Origin: JAKQHY01 sp034429475
GTDB taxonomy: Bacteria > Chloroflexota > Anaerolineae > B4-G1 > SLSP01
DNA: 37,303 nucleotides
Assembly (NCBI GenBank): GCA_034429475.1
Contig: DAOUGD010000141.1
Coordinates: forward strand, 1 to 37,303
Direction of reading: 5' to 3'
Shown here: in pieces, positions 7,394 through 14,621 of the stretch
How the letters are laid out: each line of letters starts with the position of its first letter
How positions within the stretch are numbered: the first letter of the stretch is position 1
The notes under the pieces: model-generated
Seen by the model: the letters and a program-made list of their open reading frames with translations, nothing else
Database searches by the model: none
What the model was told of the DNA's origin: nothing
Program-made: the position numbers and the translations under genes

Positions 7394-8464
7394 TCACAAT
7401 TCCACCGTGCAGCCCAGCCCCGGCACGTCCGTCGCAATCAGCCAGCCATTCTCAAAGACAAAGCGTGGATGGGTGGGGTCTTTCACCAGATCGAAATGCC
7501 CGTCCAGGTCGCCGTAGCGCACGGCGGGGCTGCTCAGGGCAAAGGCCAGCCCGGCGGCGATGAGCAGCGCCGGTTCCTGCAAGCTGCCCACCATCGTCGT
7601 CAGCCGGCCGGCGCGGGCGATGCTGTCCATCAGCCGGGCGTTAGCCAGGCCGCCGCACGTCGCCAGTTTGATGCTGATCCCGTCGGCGGCTTTGGCACCG
7701 GCGATGTCCAGCGCGGAGGCCGGGCCGGTGACGCTCTGCGACGCCAGGATGGGGATGTCGCTTTGAACCGTGACCTGGCGCAGCGCTTCGATGCCGCTGG
7801 ACGGTGAGATGGGCTGCTCCAGCATTTCCAGCCGCCCGGCGAGCGCGCGGGCTACGTCAATGGCCTGCTGCACGGTATAGCCGCCGTCTGCATCCAGTCG
7901 CAAGAAGATGCCGGTCAGCGCGTCGGCGACGGCGCGCACGCGGCGCACGTCCGCTTCTGGGTCCAACCCACCTTTGATTTTAAGGATGCGGAACCCCTGC
8001 CGGACGCGATCCCGCGCCATTTCCACCGTCTCCGGCACCGTCCCCAGACTGACGGCGGCGGACGTTGGCAACCGGTCGCGGTAGCCGCCGAGCAACCGGT
8101 GCAATGGCAACCCCGCCGCCAATCCGAGCAAGTCGTGGAAAGCGATGTCAAACGCGCACAAGGCCGAGGGCGTGTCGGCGGTCAGTTCAGCCAGTTCCGC
8201 CAGGGCGTAGGCCGTGTTGAGGGGGTTCAGATCGCGGGCGCGGTCGGCGCAGATGCGACACGCGGCGGTGACGCCGTCCAGTGTCTCGCCGGTCAGCGCC
8301 GGGTCGAAGGCGGCGCAGCCCCAGGCCACGTCGCCCTGCCGCGTTTCGATGCGGATGAAGACGGCGGCGGCGCGATTCACGTCCTGGTTGGCGGTGTACG
8401 CGGCGCGGTAGGGCGATTGCAAATTCAATTCGATGGGAATGACTTCGACATGGGTGATTTGCAT
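7394..8464 (-). CDS. Enolase-superfamily (MLE subgroup) dipeptide-epimerase-like protein with altered metal site
   Basis: This 356-residue protein has the capping domain plus TIM barrel of the muconate-lactonising/mandelate-racemase branch. Catalytic lysines are present: KIK (K162, K164) and the distal lysine in ISIKLATCGG (K266). Metal ligands one and two are present (D191 in LRLDADGGY, E216 in EQP). The third, normally Asp in an ADES-type motif, is replaced: the sequence reads ILASQSV (S242, Q243). The C-terminal GDLDGHFDL carries the D-x-D (D319, D321) that in L-Ala-D/L-Glu and other dipeptide epimerases holds the substrate ammonium group. It is therefore a dipeptide-epimerase relative whose Mg site looks impaired; it might use another ligand or have a changed function. 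GGAGG with 6-nt spacing supports the start at 8464. Confidence 0.85.
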   Translation of the reverse strand: MQITHVEVIPIELNLQSPYRAAYTANQDVNRAAAVFIRIETRQGDVAWGCAAFDPALTGETLDGVTAACRICADRARDLNPLNTAYALAELAELTADTPSALCAFDIAFHDLLGLAAGLPLHRLLGGYRDRLPTSAAVSLGTVPETVEMARDRVRQGFRILKIKGGLDPEADVRRVRAVADALTGIFLRLDADGGYTVQQAIDVARALAGRLEMLEQPISPSSGIEALRQVTVQSDIPILASQSVTGPASALDIAGAKAADGISIKLATCGGLANARLMDSIARAGRLTTMVGSLQEPALLIAAGLAFALSSPAVRYGDLDGHFDLVKDPTHPRFVFENGWLIATDVPGLGCTVEL

Positions 8465-8484
8465 CTTTACCTCCGTAGGAATGG

Positions 8485-8575
8485 TAACGAGAAATGGGTA
8501 ATGGGTAATGAGAAATGAGTGACGCCTTACTCATTTCTCATTTCTGATTACTGATTTCTGATCACCGATTTCTCA
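8485..8575. repeat. Array of 13 heptamer units folding as a hairpin, beginning at a stop codon
   Basis: Read on the minus strand from the stop codon of the zinc-ribbon gene (TGA, 8575-8573), the sequence stays in strict 7-nt register for 13 units: TGAGAAA, TCGGTGA, TCAGAAA, TCAGTAA, and so on, then the complementary series. AATGAGAAATGAGT at 8507-8520 pairs perfectly with 8529-8542. The first unit contains the stop codon itself. The same unit family occurs at 18822-18905. It may serve as a terminator or 3'-end structure. Confidence 0.8.
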
Positions 8576-9802
8576 CTCGACGGGCGTCACTTCCAACACA
8601 CTGCTGGCGTTGCGCTTGATCTGCCATTCGGAGCCACGCTCGTATTTTCCCATTTCCGAGCAAGGCGACGTGAAGGGATAGGATTTGCCCTTATCGTTGG
8701 TAAATGTGACCGTACACTGCTCGGTACGCGCGCCCTCGCGTTGATCCTGGCTGAGTTGGACTTCGGGCCAGTAAGGCGCATTGTCGTTGCCCTGGGCGCG
8801 CGCCGGTTCAACCGCTACCCATTCCCAGATGTGGTAAACGTACCAGGTTTGATAGCGCGGCACGCTTTCATATACCGGCTCATCTTTACACACGTATTCG
8901 TCGTGACATTTCTCCTCGTCGCGATAAACGTCTTCCTCATCACAGGTGCCGTCATCATAACAGACCCTGTCAGTGTGATCGTAAACCGAGACGGTCTCGC
9001 AGCTCTGCTCGTTGCCGCACTTTTCCTCCGTGCCGACTTGCACCTGGTCGTAGTGGTGAATCCGCTCCTCACTGCCATCTAAGTCGGCGCCGGCCGGTAA
9101 ATCCCAGTCCTCGTGCTGATTGTACTGGTGCTCTTCGATGGCAATTTGTCGCTCCCATGCCAGGGCGCTGACGCTGGCGACTTCGTTGCGGGGCCACGCG
9201 GCAATGATCGAAATACACACGCATAGGCAGAGGAATACAGCCGCAATGATGGCCGGGATGAGCAGTTTGCGGTTCTTGTACCACGGTTCGCGCGCCGGTT
9301 GCGCGGGCGGCGGTGGCGGGGTCGCCTCACGGTGCGCGGTCAGCTTTTCTTCCGTAGGGGAGCCGCAGTTGGGGCATTTCTCCTCGTTGGATTCGCGCCC
9401 GCAGGCAGGGCAGTGGCGCGTGGTGTAGCCTACGTCGCCCAGAGCCGCGCCGCAGTTGGGGCATTTTTGCGTGCCCGGCTGAAGTTTGGCGCCGCAATAC
9501 TCACATTCCTCGTCCGAAAGGTGCTGCGTGGGGTCCACCCCCATTGCCTTCAGCTCATCCGGCGTGAGATATTTAACCTCGCCAGTGGGCGCCTCGTAAG
9601 TTTCGCTGCTGTCTTTGGGGTTGCCGCAACTGGGACAGCGCTTCTGGCGTCCGGGGATGCCGGCGCGCCCGCACGAATTGCACGTCCACTGCGCCTCGAT
9701 CGTGCCGCGATAGACGCGCTCCGTACCGGCGGCCTTAGTCTCACCTACCTTGCTGGAGTCCACGTAAGAACTGCGCGAGACGACTTGTCTTTTGGTCATC
9801 AA
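8573..9802 (-). CDS. Multi-zinc-ribbon membrane protein with Cys/acidic-rich outer domain
   Basis: This 409-residue protein is of unknown function. The N-terminal half has three CxxC pairs-of-pairs: C41/C44 with C56/C59 (W-x-C-x2-C, RanBP2-like), C100/C103 with C114/C117, and C131/C134 with C143/C146, as in zinc-ribbon modules. A Pro/Ala linker (161-172) leads to one membrane span (about 180-203). The C-terminal 200 residues are strongly acidic and carry eight further cysteines (262, 268, 281, 287, 299, 305, 363, 381) plus a Trp/Tyr-rich segment near 318-330. With no signal peptide, the ribbons are probably cytosolic and the Cys-rich part outside, where disulfides are possible. The C-terminal region contains degenerate repeats of a VYxDxxxCxxxxxC type. 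The gene is divergent from the tRNA gene and is followed by the enolase-like gene on the same strand. Confidence 0.8.
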   Translation of the reverse strand: MMTKRQVVSRSSYVDSSKVGETKAAGTERVYRGTIEAQWTCNSCGRAGIPGRQKRCPSCGNPKDSSETYEAPTGEVKYLTPDELKAMGVDPTQHLSDEECEYCGAKLQPGTQKCPNCGAALGDVGYTTRHCPACGRESNEEKCPNCGSPTEEKLTAHREATPPPPPAQPAREPWYKNRKLLIPAIIAAVFLCLCVCISIIAAWPRNEVASVSALAWERQIAIEEHQYNQHEDWDLPAGADLDGSEERIHHYDQVQVGTEEKCGNEQSCETVSVYDHTDRVCYDDGTCDEEDVYRDEEKCHDEYVCKDEPVYESVPRYQTWYVYHIWEWVAVEPARAQGNDNAPYWPEVQLSQDQREGARTEQCTVTFTNDKGKSYPFTSPCSEMGKYERGSEWQIKRNASSVLEVTPVE

Positions 9803-9863
9803 TACCTCCGTTGGATGAGAAAATCAGTCTATCAGTACCTCCATTATACGCTTTGCCATAGGC

Positions 9864-9891
9864 TTGACAAAATCAAGCTCTGGGGTAGAAT
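9864..9891 (+). promoter_or_regulatory. Sigma-70-type promoter of tRNA-Leu
   Basis: A perfect -35 TTGACA at 9864-9869 and a -10 TAGAAT at 9886-9891 are separated by 16 bases. Transcription would begin near 9898, about 26 bases before the tRNA. Nothing else plausible lies between this site and the tRNA gene. Confidence 0.7.
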
Positions 9892-9923
9892 CCACGTTGT
9901 TCGCATTAACAACACAAGAAAGA

Positions 9924-10007
9924 GCCGAAGTGGCGGAATAGGCAGACGCGCCACGTTCAGGGCGTGGTGAGCTTATGCTCATCTGGGTTCAACTCCCAGC
10001 TTCGGCA
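9924..10007 (+). tRNA. tRNA-Leu(CAG)
   Basis: An 84-base class II tRNA. The acceptor stem GCCGAAG (9924-9930) pairs with CTTCGGC (10000-10006) and the discriminator base is A. The anticodon arm is CCACG-TTCAGGG-CGTGG, giving anticodon CAG for leucine. A long variable arm (GAGC/GCTC stem) and a T-arm with GGTTCAACTCC follow, as expected for leucine tRNA. The 3' CCA is not encoded (CTA follows), so it must be added after transcription. Confidence 0.95.
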
Positions 10008-10013
10008 CTAAGC

Positions 10014-10042
10014 AACCCCCGGTCTATAAGCCGGGGGTTTTT
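10014..10042 (+). terminator. Intrinsic terminator after tRNA-Leu
   Basis: AACCCCCGG (10014-10022) pairs with CCGGGGGTT (10031-10039) around an 8-base loop and is followed by a T-rich tail. The hairpin begins seven bases after the tRNA end. Confidence 0.85.
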
Positions 10043-10128
10043 GATTTTATAGTGGCTCGCCACACAATGGACAAGGTAGTCATTTCCACTACCATTCACA
10101 TTCCCTATGAGTAAGGAGAACAATACCA

Positions 10129-10632
10129 ATGAAAAGCATAGATGATTTGAAAGCCGCCTTTGCCGGCGAATCTCAGGCCAACCGCAAATATCTGGCCTTT
10201 GCGAAGAAAGCCGCCCGCGATGGGTATCCCAACATCGCCAACCTGTTCCGCGCCGTAGCCGAGGCCGAAACGGTTCACGCCCATAACCACTTGCGCGTTC
10301 TCGGCGAGATCAAATCCACGGTCGAGAACTTGCAGGCCGCCATCGAAGGTGAGAATTACGAGGTCAACGTGATGTACAAGGATTTTATGGCCGACGCGCA
10401 GTCCGAAGGACACGACAAGGCCCTGCGTTCCTTCCAATGGGCCTGGGAAGTGGAGCAGATTCACGAGGGGATGTACCAAGATGCCCTCAAAACACTCGAA
10501 GCCGGCAGTGACATCGCGGAAGGCACTTACTGGGTCTGCGCCACCTGTGGGCACACTCACGTGGGCGACGCCCCACCGGACGAGTGTCCTGTCTGCGGCG
10601 CGAAAGCCTCAGGCTATATGAAGATCGCCTGA
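10129..10632 (+). CDS. rbr: Rubrerythrin
   Basis: This 167-residue protein is a two-domain rubrerythrin, a non-haem diiron peroxidase that reduces hydrogen peroxide in the cytoplasm of anaerobes and microaerophiles. The N-terminal ferritin-like four-helix bundle carries the iron ligands: E14 in AFAGESQA, E47-x2-H50 in AEAETVHA, E75/E78 in GENYE, and E109-x2-H112. The C-terminal rubredoxin-like knuckle carries C137/C140 and C153/C156 (CATCGH and CPVCG). AAGGAG at about 10115 precedes the ATG. It is monocistronic, ending at its own terminator, and begins about 90 bases after the tRNA terminator. It points to an organism that lives with little oxygen but must handle peroxide. Confidence 0.95.
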   Translation: MKSIDDLKAAFAGESQANRKYLAFAKKAARDGYPNIANLFRAVAEAETVHAHNHLRVLGEIKSTVENLQAAIEGENYEVNVMYKDFMADAQSEGHDKALRSFQWAWEVEQIHEGMYQDALKTLEAGSDIAEGTYWVCATCGHTHVGDAPPDECPVCGAKASGYMKIA

Positions 10633-10652
10633 TCAACCGGTGATAACGGTCA

Positions 10653-10689
10653 AAAAACGGGGTGCCCATCCTGGAGCGCCCCGTTTTTA
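10653..10689 (+). terminator. Intrinsic terminator of rubrerythrin gene
   Basis: AAAAACGGGG (10653-10662) pairs with CCCCGTTTTT (10679-10688), with a further G-C/C-G pair inside. The U-tract is part of the stem, so it could act on both strands. It starts about 20 bases after the rubrerythrin stop. Confidence 0.85.
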
Positions 10690-10803
10690 TTGCCCCGCCG
10701 CCCAATTTATCATCACGGCTTTATCCCGCTCGTTAACTGAACCTATCACTTTCTCGGTTTCTGTGGTAGACTGAAAGAGGTTAGCTAGTGGGGAGAAACA
10801 GCG

Positions 10804-11784
10804 ATGAAGGACGAAACACGGCTTGCAACCTCGGTGTTGAGGGATCTGACCCTCAACTTTGTGGATGTTGATCCCGTTTCCTTAAGGTTCACGCCGGTAC
10901 GAACCGGCAAGCATAATGATTCCTATTGGGTGTCTACCAATCAAGGTCGTTTCTTGTTGCGGATTGCGCCGCGCGACGACGCCGGTTTTCTGTTCTACGA
11001 ATTCAAAATGATGCGCCAGGAACCCGCCCTGCACGCGCTGATCCGCGCCAAAACGCATATTCCCGCAGCCGAAATCATTGGCTATGACTTCAGCCGGTTG
11101 AAACTCAACCGGGATTACCTGCTGATGGAAGTGCTGCCCGGTGTCCCGGTGAACAGCGCATACTGGATGACCAACGACCTCGTGCAAAACACGCTGCGAC
11201 AAGTCGGCGGACACTTGCGCGAGCTGCATACCCTGACCGCGACGGAGCAATTAGGGAAAACCGCGTACGGATACCTGGGCGCGCACCACCCAATGGCGCC
11301 CCAGCCAACGTGGGTAGAAGCATTTCACATTATGTGGAATCAGTTGTTGGACGATGTGACCGCCTGCGGCAGTTACACCCGCGCCGAAGCGCAGGTATTT
11401 CGGGACTTGTTCGATTATTACCGGCACGCCTTTGATCGCCAGATCGCGCCCAGTTTATTGCACATGGATATCTGGAATCAAAACATCCTGGTGGATAAAG
11501 CCGGGAACGTCACCGGCCTGGTGGATTTCGACCGCGCGCTGTGGGGCGATGTGGAAATCGAGTTTGCCGTACTCGACTACTGCGGCATCAGTGAACCGGC
11601 TTTTTGGGAGGGCTACGGCCTGCCGCGCGACACCTCTACAGAAGCCCAAATTCGCCGGCAGTTTTATCTGCTCTACGAAGTTCAGAAGTATATGCCCATC
11701 TGCGTCTGGCGCACCCGCAATCCACAGGATGCCGAACAATATAAAGAGTATAGTTTCACCCTGGCAGCGGAGCTATTGCCATAA
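10804..11784 (+). CDS. Phosphotransferase, APH / choline-kinase-like fold
   Basis: This 326-residue cytosolic kinase belongs to the aminoglycoside phosphotransferase superfamily. The catalytic loop LLHMDIWNQNILVD contains H220, D222 and N227, and the metal-binding segment GLVDFDRALWGD contains D241. The N-lobe has VRTGKHNDSYWV (32-43) and FLLRIAP (50-56) as nucleotide-binding strands. Family members phosphorylate aminoglycosides, homoserine, choline, macrolides or sugars, and nothing here decides which. A GGGGAG site lies about nine bases before the ATG. The sensor kinase gene begins 12 bases after its stop, so the two are probably co-transcribed. Confidence 0.85.
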   Translation: MKDETRLATSVLRDLTLNFVDVDPVSLRFTPVRTGKHNDSYWVSTNQGRFLLRIAPRDDAGFLFYEFKMMRQEPALHALIRAKTHIPAAEIIGYDFSRLKLNRDYLLMEVLPGVPVNSAYWMTNDLVQNTLRQVGGHLRELHTLTATEQLGKTAYGYLGAHHPMAPQPTWVEAFHIMWNQLLDDVTACGSYTRAEAQVFRDLFDYYRHAFDRQIAPSLLHMDIWNQNILVDKAGNVTGLVDFDRALWGDVEIEFAVLDYCGISEPAFWEGYGLPRDTSTEAQIRRQFYLLYEVQKYMPICVWRTRNPQDAEQYKEYSFTLAAELLP

Positions 11785-11796
11785 CCTCTGAAGAAA

Positions 11797-14160
11797 ATGC
11801 TCATGTTAGGGCGACTTTGGCGGAAATTTTGGGGGAATCTTTCCTCACCGGTTCCCCAACGCTGGCTTTCCAGAACACACATGGGTCTGTTACTGATGAT
11901 GGCCCTGCTGTTTATCGCCCTGGGCAGCATCGTAGTTTTGGCCTACTTCAATTTGATGACCTCCGAAGCATTCCAGGCAGGATATGCCCTGGCCGACCTG
12001 GCGAACGTCCAACGCGAGTTAGTGCAATTACAGATTGAAACCAACCGCCTGTTGCGTGACCGCACCACCCAGTCCGAAATGCTGGAGACCTACCGCCGGC
12101 GGCTGGATACGCAAATGCAAATCGCCATCGCCGAGGCCAGCAGCAATGCCCGCGTGACCGACTCATTGAAGCGTATGCAACAACTGCTGGCGCAGTATGA
12201 CTACGAATTGAGTTACCTGCGCGCCAATCCTGACGATGCCCAATTCCGCAGCTCGGCGCACCAATTCGACAGCATCCTCGACTCGTTGAACAAGCAGGTG
12301 CAGACGTTGTACGGCAACGAAGTCCAGCGCTTCAACCGAAACATCGGCGCCGCCCTCAAATTGCAACGCACGTCCCAGACCTTGACGGTCGGCATTGGCG
12401 TATTGCTGCTGGTGTTCGGCGTACTCCTGACGCTTTCGGTGGGGCGCAGCGTCAGCGGCGAATTTGACCGCGCCTACAATCTCCTCAAAAACGAGGTCAA
12501 CGAGCGGCGTCGCGCCGAAAAGGAACTGCGCCACCAGAACGAATACCTCGCCGCACTGCACGAAACCAGTCTGGCGTTGATGAATCGCCTCGACGTGAAC
12601 GATCTCCTGGAAACCATCGTGGCGCGGGCAGCTCAGTTGTTGGATACCCCGCATGGTTACATCTATCTGGTAGACGCCAGCCACAATGTCCTGGAACGCA
12701 AGGTAGGCATCGGCCTCTTTGCCCAATCCATCGGCTTCCGCCTGCAAGCGGGGCAGGGATTGGCCGGCATGGTATGGCGGAACGAGGAATCGCTCATCGT
12801 CAATCAGTATGCGACGTGGCCCTACCACACGCCGACGCCGGGGAGCCGCGAGGAGACCATCAAAGCTGTAGCCGGCGCGCCATTGTTATCGGGGCAACGG
12901 GTGGTCGGCGTCATCGGCCTGGCCTACGATCACGACTCCGGGCGCACGTTCGGCGCGGACGAAGTGCGGCTGCTGGAAGGCTTCGCGCAACTGGCCTCCA
13001 TCGCGCTGGATAACGCCCGCCTCTTCGCCGAGGCCGACCAACGCACACTCCAGGTGCAAACGCTCTACCACGCCGACGAGGAAATTTACCGTCACCTGGA
13101 AACCAACGAGGTGTTGCAAGCCCTGGTGGACGTGGCCGTAGACATCCTGCAAGCCGACAAAAGCGCGCTGTTGATATGGGACGCCGACCATCGCTGGTTA
13201 CGTCCCAGCGCGGCGCGCGGATTCATGCCGGAGACCCTGGACAAAATGCGCTTCACCGCCGACAGTGGTCTGGTGGGGCACGTTGCCACCTACGCCGAAC
13301 CGATCGTCGTGCGCGACACCACCACCGACCAACGGGTGGATTGGCACATCACGTACCCGGAACACATCCGCTCCTTTATCCACGTGCCGATCACCATAGA
13401 AGGGCGCGTCTTTGGGATTTTCAACGTCAACTACACGGAGCCGCGCGCGTTTGGCGAGGACGATTTGCGCCTGATGCTGGCGCTGGCGCAGCGCGCGGCC
13501 CTCGCCGTCGAAAACGCGCGGCTTTACGAGCAGGCGCAGCAGGCCGCCACCATCGAGGAACGCCAACGCCTGGCCCGCGAACTACACGACGCCGTCACCC
13601 AGACGCTCTTCTCGGCCAGCCTCATCGCGGACGTGCTGCCGCGCCTGGCGCAAATCAACCCGACGGAAGCCGACCGCCGCCTGCGCGAATTGCGCGACTT
13701 GACGCGCGGCGCATTGGCCGAAATGCGCACCCTGCTGTTGGAATTGCGTCCCACCGTATTGTCCGAAGCCCCCATCGGCGAACTGCTGCATCAACTGGGC
13801 GAAGCGATCACGGGCCGCGCGCGCGTCCCGGTCAGCGTGACCACCCGCCTGTCCTGCGACCTGCCCGCCGATGTCAAAATCGCCATGTACCGCATCGCGC
13901 AGGAAGCCCTGAACAACATCGCCAAACACGCCAACGCCAGCCAGGTCAGCGTCACCCTGCACTGTGTGGACGACGCCGCCGGCATCATCGAACTATGCAT
14001 CAGCGATGACGGCGTTGGCTTCGACGTAGCGCAAACCCTGCCCGACAACCTCGGCTTGCGCATCATGCGCGAGCGCGCCGAGGCCGTTGGCGCGACCCTC
14101 GCCGTTGACAGCCACCCCAATGAGGGAACGCAGATCCACGTGAGCTGGAAGCCGGATTAA
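11797..14160 (+). CDS. Membrane sensor histidine kinase, two GAF domains, NarL/LuxR-regulator type
   Basis: This 787-residue protein starts with a membrane span (29-51), a mostly helical outer sensor domain (52-195) and a second span (195-216). A coiled-coil (220-255) leads to GAF1 (about 255-410) and GAF2 (about 425-578). The HisKA_3 dimerisation helix has the phospho-acceptor motif ERQRLARELHDAVTQ (H597), and the C-terminal ATPase domain has the N-box AQEALNNIAKHA (701-712) and G-box DDGVGFD (737-743). All catalytic marks are intact. It should autophosphorylate on His and signal to a LuxR-type response regulator; none is encoded nearby. GAF domains may bind small ligands or redox cofactors. 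The start has only a weak ribosome site and may be translationally coupled to the preceding kinase gene; ATG at 11803 is an alternative. Confidence 0.92.
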   Translation: MLMLGRLWRKFWGNLSSPVPQRWLSRTHMGLLLMMALLFIALGSIVVLAYFNLMTSEAFQAGYALADLANVQRELVQLQIETNRLLRDRTTQSEMLETYRRRLDTQMQIAIAEASSNARVTDSLKRMQQLLAQYDYELSYLRANPDDAQFRSSAHQFDSILDSLNKQVQTLYGNEVQRFNRNIGAALKLQRTSQTLTVGIGVLLLVFGVLLTLSVGRSVSGEFDRAYNLLKNEVNERRRAEKELRHQNEYLAALHETSLALMNRLDVNDLLETIVARAAQLLDTPHGYIYLVDASHNVLERKVGIGLFAQSIGFRLQAGQGLAGMVWRNEESLIVNQYATWPYHTPTPGSREETIKAVAGAPLLSGQRVVGVIGLAYDHDSGRTFGADEVRLLEGFAQLASIALDNARLFAEADQRTLQVQTLYHADEEIYRHLETNEVLQALVDVAVDILQADKSALLIWDADHRWLRPSAARGFMPETLDKMRFTADSGLVGHVATYAEPIVVRDTTTDQRVDWHITYPEHIRSFIHVPITIEGRVFGIFNVNYTEPRAFGEDDLRLMLALAQRAALAVENARLYEQAQQAATIEERQRLARELHDAVTQTLFSASLIADVLPRLAQINPTEADRRLRELRDLTRGALAEMRTLLLELRPTVLSEAPIGELLHQLGEAITGRARVPVSVTTRLSCDLPADVKIAMYRIAQEALNNIAKHANASQVSVTLHCVDDAAGIIELCISDDGVGFDVAQTLPDNLGLRIMRERAEAVGATLAVDSHPNEGTQIHVSWKPD

Positions 14161-14281
14161 ACAATACCCTCGTCACCGCCGTTGAAACTTCCCCTGCATT
14201 CCTGCGTATGAAAGAGAAGACAAAAACGACTATCCGACTATCCGACTAATGACTATCGGACTATTTTCAATGGAGACAGCG

Positions 14282-14506
14282 ATGACAGAAAAAGCGCATA
14301 AAGTTCCGTGGTTTTTGTGGCCCTTTGCCGCGATCTGGTGGCTGATTAGCTTTATCCTGCAATTGACCGGACGGGTCGTGGCGGCCGTCTTGGGCCTGGT
14401 GTTGATGATTGCCGGCGTCCTGCTCACCGTCACCATCATCGGCGCGGTGGCGGGAATCCCCCTCATCCTCTTCGGCTTTTTGCTGATGCTGCGCAGTATT
14501 TTCTAA
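14282..14506 (+). CDS. Small two-span membrane protein
   Basis: A 74-residue protein rich in Trp, Leu, Ile and Val. Residues about 10-28 (WFLWPFAAIWWLISFILQL) and 30-72 are hydrophobic, giving two or three membrane segments separated by short turns containing GRV and AGIP. No family is recognised with confidence. The start at 14282 is chosen because GGAG at about 14272 is well spaced. An in-frame ATG 33 bases upstream lies inside a short repeat (GACTATCC-like, 14228-14265) and lacks such a site. It sits at the end of the plus-strand block, facing clpB. Confidence 0.7.
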   Translation: MTEKAHKVPWFLWPFAAIWWLISFILQLTGRVVAAVLGLVLMIAGVLLTVTIIGAVAGIPLILFGFLLMLRSIF

Positions 14507-14510
14507 AACT

Positions 14511-14577
14511 GGGACGCAGATGAACGCTGATGAACGCAGATAAAAAATCTGCGTATATCCGCGAAAATCTGCGCCCC
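14511..14577. repeat. 10-nt period repeat folding as a long hairpin
   Basis: The left half repeats ACGCAGATGA, ACGCTGATGA, ACGCAGATAA (14514-14543); the right half carries the complement (ATCTGCGT at 14547-14554, ATCTGCG at 14567-14573). The inner arms ACGCAGAT/ATCTGCGT pair perfectly around five A residues. It begins four bases after the stop of the small membrane protein gene. Confidence 0.75.
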
Positions 14578-14594
14578 AAAGTCAGGTTTTGGTG

Positions 14595-14621
14595 ATAGGG
14601 CGGATGGATGATCCGCCCTAT
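14595..14621. terminator. Hairpin between convergent genes, containing the clpB stop codon
   Basis: ATAGGGCGGAT (14595-14605) pairs perfectly with ATCCGCCCTAT (14611-14621) around a five-base loop. The clpB stop codon (14618-14620 on the minus strand) lies inside the stem. Only short T-runs flank it, so it is probably a bidirectional 3'-end structure. Confidence 0.6.

Noticed and set aside
8485..8575. CRISPR-like array
   Set aside because: Units are 7 bases without spacers and no cas genes are present.
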